Shown here: positions 51,845 through 61,522 of the stretch, one piece after another
Numbering within the stretch: position 1 is the stretch's first letter
Layout of the letters: the number at the start of each line of letters is the position of its first letter
Assembly (NCBI GenBank): GCA_021604005.1
Contig: BQIV01000006.1
Span: 1-64,000 of the forward strand
Reading direction: 5' to 3'
DNA length: 64,000 bases
DNA from: Nitrospirales bacterium
Lineage (GTDB): Bacteria > Nitrospirota > Nitrospiria > Nitrospirales > UBA8639
Program-made: the position numbers and the translations under genes
The notes under the pieces: generated by a model
Databases searched by the model: none
What the model was told of the DNA's origin: nothing
The model's input: only the letters and a program-made list of their open reading frames with translations

Positions 51845-52012
51845 ATGCCAAAAGCCAAGAAAGAAAAGAACTGTTATGTCTGTGGAGATGAGGGGTTTGT
51901 GCGAATGAGTTTTATGGTCTGTGTGCAATGCTCGCGTCATTTCTGCAGTCGCCATGGCGAGCCGAAGATGGATGCATGTACCGCCTGTCTTGATGGTGCA
52001 GAGGAAGTGTAG
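51845..52012 (+). CDS. tiny zinc-ribbon protein (55 residues)
   Basis: A 55-codon gene with a clear AAGGAG ribosome site 7 bases before the ATG. The product begins with basic residues (MPKAKKEKN) and has CYVCGDEG, CVQCSRHFC and CTACLD, giving at least two metal sites of the B-box/RING-like kind, with SRHFCSRHG in the middle. It is too small for an enzyme; nucleic-acid or protein binding is likely. It lies 70 bp before the GDPD gene on the same strand. I do not know a named family. Confidence 0.65.
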   Translation: MPKAKKEKNCYVCGDEGFVRMSFMVCVQCSRHFCSRHGEPKMDACTACLDGAEEV

Positions 52013-52082
52013 TGATTAAATATGATCACTCTCTCTCACTCATTTGGCATAGTCTCTTCTCGACATAATGAAAGGAGGCGTC

Positions 52083-53060
52083 ATGATGGATAGCAGAAAA
52101 CTGAAGCGATCAGTGCGTTGGCACTGGCTTAGTGTGATGTTCGCCAGTTCAACCCTCTGGGTTGGGTGCGCATCAACAGCCATTCCGGTTGCCTGCGATC
52201 CTCCACGCTCATTCTCTCCAGATCTTCCTGTACACGGTATCTCCGCTCATAGAGGAGGCGTGTTGGGCTGTCCAGACAATACGCTCGGGGCGTTTCAACG
52301 TGCGATTTGTCTTGGCGTTCATCAAATTGAATTGGATGTTCGTGCGACGGCCGATGCCGTCCTCGTCGTTGCGCATGACAATCGCATGACCGGCCACGGT
52401 GGACAATCCGTGACAATCTCTCAGTCGACGCTTGCCGAAGTTCAAGCGCTTGAGCTTGGACCATGTACGGAAAAGCGGGACTGTCAGCAACATATTCCAA
52501 CACTTGAAGATGTTCTTGCGATTATGCCTACAAACATCTGGATTAATCTTGATATCAAGGAGAATGACCCGCTTGTTGCGAGGCTTGTGGCGGAGACCGT
52601 TGCAAAACTGGATCGTGTCGATCAGGTGATATTTGGCGCCCGTGCGAAGGCGGCTCCTGCGGTCTGGCAGGTTGAACGAGAGTCGGGCGTCACTGGATGG
52701 ATCGGCAATATGAGCAGGCAATTGCTCCGTAGTCAGTATATTGACACGACCATTGCCTCCTGCGATGAATTTATTCAACTGACGTTTCTGCGTGGAAAGC
52801 CAAGCCGGAAGACCCTCGATGGCTTGAAGCAAGCAGGTGTTCACGTGAACTATTCATGGCTCAAGGAGAAGGACGAAGAGGATTTACGCGACAAACTTGC
52901 GCCGTTATTGAAGCGAGGAGTCGATTTTGTGTTGGTCGATCATGTAAACCCGGCCATGAAGATTGTAGAGAGTCTTGGTATTTCTCCGGTCGTCCCGCAG
53001 TGGAAAGGGCAGCCACCATTCTCCTGCTCTGCGCTTCCGCAGTGCCTGGACAATCCATGA
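52083..53060 (+). CDS. glycerophosphodiester phosphodiesterase lipoprotein
   Basis: About 325 residues. The start is the ATG at 52083 (or 52086), 4-7 bases after AAAGGAGG; an ATG at 52068 lies before that site. A signal ends in the lipobox TLWVGC. The GDPD core has ISAHRGG, PDNTLGAFQRAICLGVHQIE, LDVRATADAVLVVAHDNRMT and a closing VDFVLVDHVNP. The His-Arg, Glu-Asp and His residues needed for metal binding and catalysis are all visible. The enzyme splits glycerophosphodiesters from lipids outside the inner membrane. Convergent with the CNNM gene. Confidence 0.88.
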   Translation: MMDSRKLKRSVRWHWLSVMFASSTLWVGCASTAIPVACDPPRSFSPDLPVHGISAHRGGVLGCPDNTLGAFQRAICLGVHQIELDVRATADAVLVVAHDNRMTGHGGQSVTISQSTLAEVQALELGPCTEKRDCQQHIPTLEDVLAIMPTNIWINLDIKENDPLVARLVAETVAKLDRVDQVIFGARAKAAPAVWQVERESGVTGWIGNMSRQLLRSQYIDTTIASCDEFIQLTFLRGKPSRKTLDGLKQAGVHVNYSWLKEKDEEDLRDKLAPLLKRGVDFVLVDHVNPAMKIVESLGISPVVPQWKGQPPFSCSALPQCLDNP

Positions 53061-53084
53061 CTGTATTCGAATTATGTGCGTGTT

Positions 53085-54359
53085 CTAGGATGGAGGGCCG
53101 ACGGGAGAAGGTTCTTCGTCTGTTGACGTTTCCGGGACGACTTCTTCTTTGATGATTTGAACACTCTTAATGGACTTTTCATCGGCATCACGTACGATCA
53201 AATGGCAGTTATTCGTGAAGACGCGTTCCCCGATCCCGGGAATATGCCCTAATTCGTCCAAGATAAGTCCGCTAATCGTGTTTTGCTCTTCATCCAACTC
53301 CACTTTCAGAAATTCGTTGATTTTCCGCACTTCGGTTCGGCCATCGACTAAAATCTGATTTTTCCCAGTGCGTTTAATGAGCTCTTCGGTCAGGTCACCT
53401 TCATCGAGAATTTCGCCCACCACTTCTTCGAGTAAGTCTTCGGCTGTCACCAGTCCAAGGACGCCGCCGAATTCATTGACCACGATAGCGATATGCCGTT
53501 TTTCCTGTTGAAATTGCTTGAGCAGATCATCGGCAGGTTTGCTTGCCGGAACAAACAGGGCAGGTTTTGCAATATCTTTAATCAGGCTCGTGGTCTGGTT
53601 TTGGGCTAAGTCCTTTAAGGCATGACTCCGGTACAGGATGCCTGTAATGTTATCCAGGTCGTCGTCGTAGACTGGAATGCGGGAAAACTTTGATTTAAAT
53701 AGTTCCTCTCTCGCTTCTTCTAAGGTTTCATTGCCGTCCAGGCCAAACATATAAATCCGTGGTGTCATCACGTCTTCAGCCGTCAGGTCAGTAAATTCAA
53801 ACACATTCTTGATCATCTTTACTTCTTCAGTTTCCAGCACGCCGGCTTTATCTCCCGCATCCAGCATAATCTTAAGTTCTTCTTCAGTCGCAAAGTGAAG
53901 CGTGAGTGAACGTCCTCCGGTCATTTTCATAATGAACGGTTCCAGAAAGTACAAGGCAGGGGCAAAGGCTTGTTCAAACCAATAGACGGGATAGGCCATG
54001 ATTTGTACTGCGGTCTCTGCGTGCTTTTGGCAGAGCGACTTGGGAACGATTTCACCAAATACTAAAACAAACAAGATGAGGATGCCGGTCGCAATGGCCA
54101 CGGCCTCTATGCCAAACAACCGCTGGGCAATTAACGTTGTGAGCGTGGTGGCTGAAATATTAACAAGATTATTCCCAATCAGAATCGTTGATAAGAGGCG
54201 TTGAGGGTTCGAGCGCAAGCGAAGGGCAAGTTTCGCCGCCTTTTTCCCATCCTCGGCGAGCGTATGTAGGCGGCTCTCAGTAATTGAGAAGAAGGCAATC
54301 TCAGCCCCAGAGAAAAATGCAGAAAGCCCAAGGCAGACTAAAACCGCAAAGATATCCAT
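53085..54359 (-). CDS. CNNM/HlyC-type membrane protein with CBS domains
   Basis: 424 residues. An N-terminal DUF21 domain has three to four membrane helices (FAVLVCLGLSAFFSGAEIAF, TILIGNNLVNISATTLTTLI, IATGILILFVLVFGEIVPKS). Two CBS domains follow (DVMTPRIYMFGLDGNETLEE, LFVPASKPADDLLKQFQQEK, IAIVVNEFGGVLGLVTAEDL), and then a CorC/HlyC C-terminal domain (EVRKINEFLKVELDEEQNT). Members move or sense Mg2+ or other divalent ions; old names include hemolysin C. It is complete, with nothing missing. Confidence 0.93.
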   Translation of the reverse strand: MDIFAVLVCLGLSAFFSGAEIAFFSITESRLHTLAEDGKKAAKLALRLRSNPQRLLSTILIGNNLVNISATTLTTLIAQRLFGIEAVAIATGILILFVLVFGEIVPKSLCQKHAETAVQIMAYPVYWFEQAFAPALYFLEPFIMKMTGGRSLTLHFATEEELKIMLDAGDKAGVLETEEVKMIKNVFEFTDLTAEDVMTPRIYMFGLDGNETLEEAREELFKSKFSRIPVYDDDLDNITGILYRSHALKDLAQNQTTSLIKDIAKPALFVPASKPADDLLKQFQQEKRHIAIVVNEFGGVLGLVTAEDLLEEVVGEILDEGDLTEELIKRTGKNQILVDGRTEVRKINEFLKVELDEEQNTISGLILDELGHIPGIGERVFTNNCHLIVRDADEKSIKSVQIIKEEVVPETSTDEEPSPVGPPS

Positions 54360-54756
54360 AATCTCATCAAGGACGAATCAATAAGGCAGACGGGTACCGG
54401 GTGGAAATTTCCACCGTTCTGGAAAATTTGGTGGTATGGGGAGACGTAGTCAGGGAAAGTGATGTGGAGTTAATAAAAGGAACGCTCAGTCCATTTCGGA
54501 GAGCATGAAATCTAGGGCCATCGTCATCCATCTATGATATTACGCTACCATAGGCTAGAGGTTACTGGCAATGAATAAGAATAGTAACCACATCTCATTC
54601 ACACTGTAAAGCCTATTCTGGTCTTCAGGAAAAATCAAGACCTTTTGGGGATATTTAAAAATTTGTGTGATGAGAGAATTAAATCGTGATAGGAACAGTG
54701 TTTTGTGCCTACGTTTAAAGTTTTACTTTAATTTTGTATTTATGTATGTCGTTCTA
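54360..54756. other. intergenic region, no gene seen
   Basis: About 400 bp of AT-rich sequence between the CNNM gene start and the end of the 407-residue gene. It should hold the CNNM promoter (minus strand). Frames at 54667-54978 are shadows of the neighbour. No terminator hairpin with a T-run was seen. Confidence 0.5.
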
Positions 54757-55980
54757 CTATTCAAGTTGTGCTCGGTCTTCAAACCGGAAGGACTGGCGAT
54801 TCAGCACTGGGAATACGGAAAATATCGGAGTGCTGTGGGGAATGAGCGCAGCCGTCATTCCCGGCATGAGTTGGACATGCAGATTCACAAAGTTAAAACT
54901 CAAGCCTTCCTGCCAGGGCTGAGAGAAGGATTCGGCATAGGTCTCAACCTTGTCCGATGCGTAACTTCTTGTCATTAATCCGGCTCCACCTTGTACTCCA
55001 TATTCATGAAGGTCCGGTGCGCCTTGTATGAGCAGTGAGACAACCGAGGCATCAAACCAGACCTTGAAATTACAGGCGATTTGAATGAACGGTCCAAGAC
55101 TTCCAGTCTGTTCCAGGACCCGTACGGGATAGGAAAATTCCGGGGGAATGTGTGGATCGTTGGATTCAGCATGCGAATGAAACTCTGGCTCGTGAATCCG
55201 AGAAACCGAAACAAACAGTAAATTGGGATCGTGTAAGTCGATGTCGAGTACCTCTCCATCATGATAGCTACAGAGTTTTCCCATTTCATACCGTAGAGGA
55301 AACGAATATCCCATTTTGGCATAGAAAATTCGCACGCCGGCTTCTAGTGGATCACTCGGATCACGACTGATCTTGAGATCGAAGGGGAGCATCATGTGAA
55401 AGGCATTGGATCGCACGGCCATAAACGGGGCGCAGGCTCCAGGAAACTCAGTATGAACGGCCTGATTCTCCGGTTCAAATTTTTTCGGTGTTCCGCCAAA
55501 GTGTTGCGCGGTTTTGGCTTCTTTGGATAGCCGGTATTTTTGTTGATAATACGATGATGCCCGTTTTTGCGCGATATCCAGAAAGTATCGAGGTGCATCG
55601 GTTTCCACAATGAGCCGTTGCCGGTCGCCATGTGGCCGAGGCGTTTTCATGGCTTCGGTATAAATCGCAAGATCGGCTTGAGTCTTTTGAATATCATGGT
55701 CCAATTCCCTGCTGAGATCCGGGTCCTGATACCGTGTCTGTGGCAGGAGTTTCTTAGCGCGCTCAAGCATTTCCACTTTCAAGGTATACCGTTTGGGTTC
55801 GGCAGCTAATACTTGGGCTGTGGCCATAATCAGATTGAACTGTTCTTCAGGAGCCAGATCAAGTTCTGAGAGGTTGTGTTCTTTGATGAATGTGAGCGCC
55901 AGTGGCCCAAAGGCTTCTTCTCTTCGAAGATGTAATGTGAGCAAGTAATGTAAATATGATCTCGCTTCGTCTTGTGTCAT
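54757..55980 (-). CDS. conserved protein of unknown function
   Basis: 407 residues, soluble, no signal peptide. The N-terminal 100 are helical (ARSYLHYLLTLHLRREEAFG, FNLIMATAQVLAAEP). The rest is beta-rich and has a conserved look (FHMMLPFDLKISRDPSDPLE, GVRIFYAKMGYSFPLRYEMG, VFPVLNRQSFRF). The start has AAAGG 9 bases upstream. No catalytic motif or family is recognised. It is divergent from the small secreted coiled-coil gene. Real gene: confident; function: unknown. Confidence 0.65.
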   Translation of the reverse strand: MTQDEARSYLHYLLTLHLRREEAFGPLALTFIKEHNLSELDLAPEEQFNLIMATAQVLAAEPKRYTLKVEMLERAKKLLPQTRYQDPDLSRELDHDIQKTQADLAIYTEAMKTPRPHGDRQRLIVETDAPRYFLDIAQKRASSYYQQKYRLSKEAKTAQHFGGTPKKFEPENQAVHTEFPGACAPFMAVRSNAFHMMLPFDLKISRDPSDPLEAGVRIFYAKMGYSFPLRYEMGKLCSYHDGEVLDIDLHDPNLLFVSVSRIHEPEFHSHAESNDPHIPPEFSYPVRVLEQTGSLGPFIQIACNFKVWFDASVVSLLIQGAPDLHEYGVQGGAGLMTRSYASDKVETYAESFSQPWQEGLSFNFVNLHVQLMPGMTAALIPHSTPIFSVFPVLNRQSFRFEDRAQLE

Positions 55981-56128
55981 TGTGGGAACCTTTCTCCAAA
56001 AACATCAAAAACTATGAGAGTCGATATAAGCTGTTTACGTTCGTACGACCTGCCAGCCTGTGCAATATTCATCCCCTGTGGTACGATACAGGTGAATGAA
56101 GCGTCGTGTTTTATCAGGGAGTCGCATT

Positions 56129-56587
56129 ATGACAGAATATCTTGGAAGACCCCAAATAATCTCGGCATGGCCATGTGTGTTGGGCATAATTGCCACGATG
56201 CATGTGAGTGTGATGTTGACGTCTGTGCATGCAGCGGAAAAGCCTGCAACAACTTCTACGCAAGGTCTTTCCGGTGTTCTTGATGACAATATCGCCTCGG
56301 TTATGAAAGAAAAGCAAGAATTCGAACGATATGTACGCAAGCAACTACAGGTTCTGGAAGGAAAAGTTCAAACATTACGGGAAAAGAGTACGGATTTACA
56401 AGAATTAACAAAGTCGCAATTACATGAAAAGTTGGCAACACTGAAAGATAAAAAAGTTGCCTTACTCTCAAAGGTTGAAAAATTACGAAACAGTAGCGAG
56501 CATACTTGGCAGGATATCCGCGAAAATATCCTCAAGACCTTAAAGGATCTCAACCAATCGCTGCCGCAACCTCCATCGTCAAAGTAA
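56129..56587 (+). CDS. secreted coiled-coil protein
   Basis: 152 residues from the ATG at 56129, chosen because AGGGAG lies 8 bases upstream; an earlier ATG at 56096 has no such site. A signal-type segment (CVLGIIATMHVSVMLTSVHA, cut probably after VHA) is followed by one long coiled coil (about 55-140) rich in Lys/Glu/Leu (ERYVRKQLQVLEGKVQTLRE, LHEKLATLKDKKVALLSKVE). It probably sits in the periplasm as a rod-like oligomer. No known family. Confidence 0.65.
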   Translation: MTEYLGRPQIISAWPCVLGIIATMHVSVMLTSVHAAEKPATTSTQGLSGVLDDNIASVMKEKQEFERYVRKQLQVLEGKVQTLREKSTDLQELTKSQLHEKLATLKDKKVALLSKVEKLRNSSEHTWQDIRENILKTLKDLNQSLPQPPSSK

Positions 56588-56748
56588 CGCCTCCTCCATC
56601 ACATCTCCTGCTTCCTCATTCACTCACTTACTTACATACATTATGTTTTTTCGTTGTCTCTCACTCGTATTTCATTTTTTGAAAAAACCATCAACTTTCG
56701 GTTTCTTTCTCTACATCTTTCACAAGTAAACATAGTACACTCTTCCGT

Positions 56749-59178
56749 ATGGTTGACGACTCGCTACAACGACAGGCCCAGCGTGCCCTGGAGTGGGATC
56801 ACCTGCTTCAGGCGCTGGCCGCTCATGCGCAATCTTCCATGGGCGCTGAATATTGCCGGCAACTGCCCTTAGAGACATCGCTAGAGGATGCACGAATTCG
56901 GCAGCAGGAAACCACCGAAATGCGCATGGTGCTGGAACGTGCGACACCGATTCCTGTTTTAGCGTTCGAAGATATGCGAGACGTGTTTGAGCGTGTCTCG
57001 AAAGGTGCTCAGCTTGAAGGGCTTGAACTCTTTCACGTTTCGGTCATGTTGGGGCTTTGCCATGATCTTGCCGATGCGCTTGAAGGCTATGAGGAGTCGT
57101 GTCCCCTTATTCATGGGTTAGCCCAAGAACTTGAGCCTCTTGCGTGGGTGTACGAGGCGATTGTGCGATGTGTTGATCATGAAGGTCATATTCAGGATAC
57201 CGCGACTCCTGAATTGCACGATTTGTTGCAACATCTTCATCAACTTCGACAACGCATCCGTCAACGATTGGAACGTCTACTCGCCTCGCATGAGCATGAA
57301 GAGCTTCTCCAAGGCCAATACTTTGCTGAACGGGAAAATCGCTATGTCATCCCGGTGAAGGCTGACATGCAGCATCAGATGCCAGGAATCGTACATGATA
57401 TATCCGGCAGTGGAGCTACCGTTTTTTTGGAACCCCGTGATTTTATTGAACTGAATAATGCCATCAAAATTGCCGACCTCCAAGTTAAGCAGGAAGTCGC
57501 ACGTATCTTACAAGATCTATCCGGCATGGTGGCGACGCATGTGACAGCGCTATCACAAAACCTGGAACGATTACAGCGGCTTGATAGCTTGGCGGCAAAG
57601 GCCCGTCTGAGTCTCGCCATGCGTGCCAATCCTATTGCATTGCATGAGCGTCAACAGATCGTGTTGAAACAGGCGCGTCATCCCCTTCTTGTGTTGAAGA
57701 AAGATCATGTTGTGCCCAATGATTTTCATCTGACTGACGAGAACAATATCTATATTATTTCCGGTCCGAATACTGGGGGAAAAACGGTCACCCTGAAACT
57801 GGTTGGACTCTATGCGTTGATGGCCCGTGCAGGCCTGCATCTTCCATGTCAGGAACATTCTGAAATGGGACTGTTCCAACGAATCTTTGCGGATATTGGT
57901 GACGCTCAAGATATCCAACATGATTTATCAAGTTTCTCTGCTCATATCACCAACATGATTGCGCTGTTGCAAGAAACCCGCGCACATTCGTCCGATGATT
58001 GTTCAGCGTCGCTGGTCCTGCTTGATGAAATTGGGAATGCGACAGACCCTGTAGAAGGGGCGGCGCTTGCAGAAGCCTTACTGTGCCACCTAGATGAGAG
58101 TGGGTTCAAAGTCATTGTGACGACGCACTATCATTCTTTGAAGACTCTGCCACTGCGAAGAGCTGGCTTCGTCAATGCTAGTCATGAATTTAACTTGACG
58201 ACGCTATCGCCGACCTATCGTTTGCTCGAAGGACTGCCTGGAGGATCGTCGGCAATCGAGATTGCAGGGAAACTCGGGTTACGTCAAAAAATTTTAACGC
58301 ATGCATCAGCATTAATGCAGGGGCAGGAACGCGATCTCGAGTCGGTGTTTCAACAATTGCAAGATACACGGCAACAGTTGAATCATGAATTACAACAGAC
58401 TCAGGTCTTACGGCTGGAAGCCGAGCAATTCCATCAAGAAGCTCGTGAGGCAAAAGATCGTGTGAGAGTTTCGGAGCGTCATGAACGGCAAAAAATTCGG
58501 AAAGCGCTTCACGCAGAATTTTCACGCCTCACGCGAACCATTAATGAGGCAATTGAAGAATTAAAGAGAGACAAAACCCTCAGTAAAACTCAGTCGATTC
58601 GGCGGCGCGTCTCGGCGTTGCAACAAGACAGTCAAGCGCTCTTTGCTCAGGAAGAGACGATGCCTCTTCATTTGGCCAAAGTCGGGGATGTGGTGGAAAT
58701 CAAAAACCTGGGAACCACCGGGATTCTGTTAGAGCCTGCCCAAGAGAAGGCACGGGTCAAGATTCGTATTGGAGAAAAAGTTGTGTCTATTGAGGCCAAC
58801 TTATTACAACGGATCGGTTCGTCTCATGTCTCCCAAGGTGTTTCGTCTTCTTCAAAGGCAAGTCCTGGTCGTTCGAAACAACAGAAGTCCGCATTGCCGG
58901 CAGTTTCTCACGTACATGCAACCCAGATCGCTCTCCCATCCTTCAAGATTGACGTGCGGGGAAAAGCTGTGGATGAAGCGTTGGAAGTAACGGAATCCGC
59001 CTGTGATCATGCGATGCAACGGGGCCTCTCATCGATGCTTGTTCTGCATGGACATGGAACCGGAAAGCTGAAAGCGTCATTGCGTGCCTATTTTGCCTCG
59101 TCGGCCTATGTCGCAGGGTTTCGACCTGGAGAACGATCGGAAGGCGGAGATGGCGTGACGATCGTGGCGTTACGATAA
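56749..59178 (+). CDS. mutS2: MutS2 (MutSB/RqcU-type) ATPase with Smr domain
   Basis: 809 residues. The N-terminal core domain (LEWDHLLQALAAHAQSSMGA) and lever follow the MutS2 pattern. The ATPase has Walker A ISGPNTGGKTVTLKLVGLYA near residue 340, Walker B SLVLLDEIGNATDPVEGAAL and VIVTTHYHSLKTLP. A coiled coil (about 520-620), a KOW-like patch (VGDVVEIKNLGTTGILLEPA) and a C-terminal Smr domain (FKIDVRGKAVDEALEVTESA, LVLHGHGTGKLKASLRAYF) complete it. MutS2 splits collided ribosomes and may suppress recombination. An RqcH gene lies at the other end of the window, which fits a ribosome-rescue role. Confidence 0.95.
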   Translation: MVDDSLQRQAQRALEWDHLLQALAAHAQSSMGAEYCRQLPLETSLEDARIRQQETTEMRMVLERATPIPVLAFEDMRDVFERVSKGAQLEGLELFHVSVMLGLCHDLADALEGYEESCPLIHGLAQELEPLAWVYEAIVRCVDHEGHIQDTATPELHDLLQHLHQLRQRIRQRLERLLASHEHEELLQGQYFAERENRYVIPVKADMQHQMPGIVHDISGSGATVFLEPRDFIELNNAIKIADLQVKQEVARILQDLSGMVATHVTALSQNLERLQRLDSLAAKARLSLAMRANPIALHERQQIVLKQARHPLLVLKKDHVVPNDFHLTDENNIYIISGPNTGGKTVTLKLVGLYALMARAGLHLPCQEHSEMGLFQRIFADIGDAQDIQHDLSSFSAHITNMIALLQETRAHSSDDCSASLVLLDEIGNATDPVEGAALAEALLCHLDESGFKVIVTTHYHSLKTLPLRRAGFVNASHEFNLTTLSPTYRLLEGLPGGSSAIEIAGKLGLRQKILTHASALMQGQERDLESVFQQLQDTRQQLNHELQQTQVLRLEAEQFHQEAREAKDRVRVSERHERQKIRKALHAEFSRLTRTINEAIEELKRDKTLSKTQSIRRRVSALQQDSQALFAQEETMPLHLAKVGDVVEIKNLGTTGILLEPAQEKARVKIRIGEKVVSIEANLLQRIGSSHVSQGVSSSSKASPGRSKQQKSALPAVSHVHATQIALPSFKIDVRGKAVDEALEVTESACDHAMQRGLSSMLVLHGHGTGKLKASLRAYFASSAYVAGFRPGERSEGGDGVTIVALR

Positions 59179-59182
59179 AATG

Positions 59183-60181
59183 CTATGGCTTGTGTGAATT
59201 CTTTTGCGCTATGGAAAGGTTGCGAGTCCATCCCTCATGTTTGGCTCGTCGAATAGGGCTTTCTTGAAACCTGGCGCTAAATTCTTCTTTTGTGGACATC
59301 TGGAGTTCCGAGAGTTTGGGAGCTAGCGTCATTGGTGTAGGGTGAAAGTTTTGCTCGTCGGTCGGCACACTGTTATGGTTAAATGGACAGATATCGAGGC
59401 AGTCATCGCACCCAAATATTCGATTGCCCATTTGCGTTTTGAGTTCTGTCGAAAGATTATCTTCATCACCTCGATATTCAATCGTGAGATAGGAGATACA
59501 TGTTTCGGCATTGACGACATAGGGCTCCACAATCGCTCCGGTCGGGCAGGCGTTGAGACAGAGCGTACAGGATCCGCATAAATCGGTGCCCGGTGTATCT
59601 GCATCGAGGTCTAAGGTCGTAAGAATTTCACCTAGGAGTAACCAAGAGCCATAGTCGGAAGACACCAGATTTGAATGCTTGCCAATCCATCCTAGGCCGG
59701 CTTCTTGTGCCCAGGCTTTTTCCATCACCGGACCCGTATCGACATACCATTTCGTTTGTGCCTCGGGAGCGGCAGTCTGAATAAACGATTCAAGATGTTT
59801 GAGCCGTTTCTTAAAGACCGTGTGATAATCTTTTCCCCATGCATACCGTGCGATACGGCCATGACCGTCACATTCATTGGCTTGCGCATCGGTATAGTAG
59901 TTGAGTCCGACTGAAATAATCGAACGACATCCAGGAAGGACAATGCCAGGATGACTTCGACGTTCGGGTGAGCGACTCATCCATTCCATGGTGGCGTGAT
60001 AGCCGAGATCAAGCCAACTGAGAAGAGATGAATAGAGCCGTGCGATGAGGGGGGAATGTTCTGTAACTGTCGCGGAGTTAGCCGCCGGTGAAAGAGTATC
60101 GTCGAGGGGAAGGCGAGCAATCCCGACGGCATCAAATCCTAACCGAGAAGCCTCGTGTTTAATCCTTTCCGTCAGCGACAT
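59183..60181 (-). CDS. queG: epoxyqueuosine reductase
   Basis: 332 residues. QueG reduces epoxyqueuosine to queuosine in tRNA with cobalamin and two 4Fe-4S clusters. Visible are the N-terminal SRSPERRSHPGIVLPGCRSI, the cobalamin-domain region WYVDTGPVMEKAWAQEAGLG with the catalytic Asp, and the clusters CGSCTLCLNACPTGAI (Cys 202, 205, 208, 212) and CDDCLDICPFNHNS (Cys 258, 261, 265) plus C228. It lacks the HEAT-repeat tail of longer members. Convergent with mutS2, 4 bp between the stops. Confidence 0.95.
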   Translation of the reverse strand: MSLTERIKHEASRLGFDAVGIARLPLDDTLSPAANSATVTEHSPLIARLYSSLLSWLDLGYHATMEWMSRSPERRSHPGIVLPGCRSIISVGLNYYTDAQANECDGHGRIARYAWGKDYHTVFKKRLKHLESFIQTAAPEAQTKWYVDTGPVMEKAWAQEAGLGWIGKHSNLVSSDYGSWLLLGEILTTLDLDADTPGTDLCGSCTLCLNACPTGAIVEPYVVNAETCISYLTIEYRGDEDNLSTELKTQMGNRIFGCDDCLDICPFNHNSVPTDEQNFHPTPMTLAPKLSELQMSTKEEFSARFQESPIRRAKHEGWTRNLSIAQKNSHKP

Positions 60182-60216
60182 CTCAAACGCTCAAGGATAG
60201 TCATGGGAGAGAAGCC

Positions 60217-60609
60217 TTATGGTGCCGGATATTGCATGGTAGCAGGAGGCAAAGGATCGTCGCATGTAAACACGACACTAAAGCGGGCCGAACACCGATC
60301 GCTTGTGCACGTATCACAGGTTCCGACAATCGTGGTTTTCCAATCTGATTGTTGTTCGTCGAATTGGCAATTCGTGGTGCCCCCTTTGGAAATATCCGCC
60401 CAGTGCTGGTGAAGTCCAGGGAATTGGGCGACGGTACACCCTGCAGGTATTGGCACCTGACAGCTACTGTGTTTTTGCCCTTTGACCATACCAAAATTAC
60501 AGTTGCTTTCCGTTCGTGCTTGACCGGACGCTTCGCGCAATAAACCGGTTGGGACGATAAGGAAGCCTAAAACGAGGAAAAGAACGGTTGTCTGTACTGT
60601 CGATTGCAT
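60217..60609 (-). CDS. small secreted Cys-rich protein
   Basis: About 130 residues if started at the ATG ending at 60609, which gives a proper signal peptide (MQSTVQTTVLFLVLGFLIVP, then TGLL). An ATG at 60684 is a longer alternative; neither has a strong ribosome site. The mature part has eight cysteines, some paired as in NCNFGM, SSCQVPIPAGC, TTNCQFD, GTCDTCTSDRC and FTCDDPLPP, which suggests a disulphide-bonded periplasmic or surface domain. No family recognised. It lies 35 bp from queG, on the same strand. Confidence 0.6.
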   Translation of the reverse strand: MQSTVQTTVLFLVLGFLIVPTGLLREASGQARTESNCNFGMVKGQKHSSCQVPIPAGCTVAQFPGLHQHWADISKGGTTNCQFDEQQSDWKTTIVGTCDTCTSDRCSARFSVVFTCDDPLPPATMQYPAP

Positions 60610-60745
60610 TTCTGTCAATTGAGTCCATACCTTTCTGTGAATGAGGTAGAGCGTGATTCGAGTAGTCTGTGTGATATCTCTCATACCGTGTGAATGAACA
60701 AGGATAGGTTTTGTGGGTTCTAGCTGAACGGTTAATTTGTGCGTG

Positions 60746-61489
60746 TCATGGTTGTGAGGTGACGTCCTCAAATTGTTCTTGCACATGCGTTTCCCAGTTC
60801 ATTTGCGCTTGGTCATCGGTGCCATGCTTCGTATCTTGGTCGTATTGGACGTTTATCCGCTGTGCGACCGACTTGACCAGTTCTAACATTTTTTGCGGAT
60901 CTTCGTCCGGTTGCAATGCGTGATTCGCCTGTCGTATTAGGAGACAGCTGATCAGGAAATGTACTTGCTCGTGGGCCAGTAATTTTTCCGAGGCTATCCA
61001 GTCGGCAGGACTGGTTGGATCTGCTGATTGTGGTTTGACCCAGGAATACTCGTGATCAAACTTGGCAATAAGATAGGGAGGCGAATCATTGAGTAAAAAT
61101 CGAATGGCGGTTTGAGCCGACGGAGTCGCAGCTGGAGCATTCTTTCTTGAAAAATCATCCCACGTAGGGAGCCGGTTTGGGATGCAAGCCGGTGAGATGT
61201 CCCGAGTTTCCGCAACCCATCGTAGGTGTGATGAGCATCCGGTAAGGCTCAGACATAGTAAGCTGATGCCCAGAAGCCTCCAGTTGAAAGTCGGTCGTGT
61301 GACATGGCCATCGGGGAATCCATGTGGTCTGTGAGATGTAACGCATGTGCGGCGAGGTCGTGAAGGCGCAAGCATGGCAAGTGTGATACTGGCTGGATTC
61401 GTTTCAGAAATGGGGGGCAGCGCGTTGGTTGTTTTCGGGCCGGCACACGCACGCGACGCAGAATGCCCAACGGTATCACTCGTCCTCAT
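60746..61489 (-). CDS. lipoprotein with HExxH-like motif (HEQVHF)
   Basis: Up to 247 residues, but the start is unclear. The first 65 are low-complexity and have no ribosome site, while the true signal seems to be the stretch RPTFNWRLLGISLLCLSLTGC, ending in a lipobox at about residue 85. The mature domain has a single motif LLAHEQVHFLISCLLIRQA, a possible zinc site of the HExxH type, as in DUF922-like peptidase-related proteins, and a helical tail (DPQKMLELVKSVAQRINVQY). Whether it is an active protease is not clear. The neighbour at 61523 is on the same strand. Confidence 0.6.
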   Translation of the reverse strand: MRTSDTVGHSASRACAGPKTTNALPPISETNPASITLAMLAPSRPRRTCVTSHRPHGFPDGHVTRPTFNWRLLGISLLCLSLTGCSSHLRWVAETRDISPACIPNRLPTWDDFSRKNAPAATPSAQTAIRFLLNDSPPYLIAKFDHEYSWVKPQSADPTSPADWIASEKLLAHEQVHFLISCLLIRQANHALQPDEDPQKMLELVKSVAQRINVQYDQDTKHGTDDQAQMNWETHVQEQFEDVTSQP

Positions 61490-61522
61490 GTGCTGGCCAC
61501 TCTTCCAGATTGCCGATCAATC

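Noticed and set aside
54667-54978. 103-codon plus-strand frame
   Set aside because: Mostly a shadow of the minus-strand 407-residue gene, with no ribosome site.
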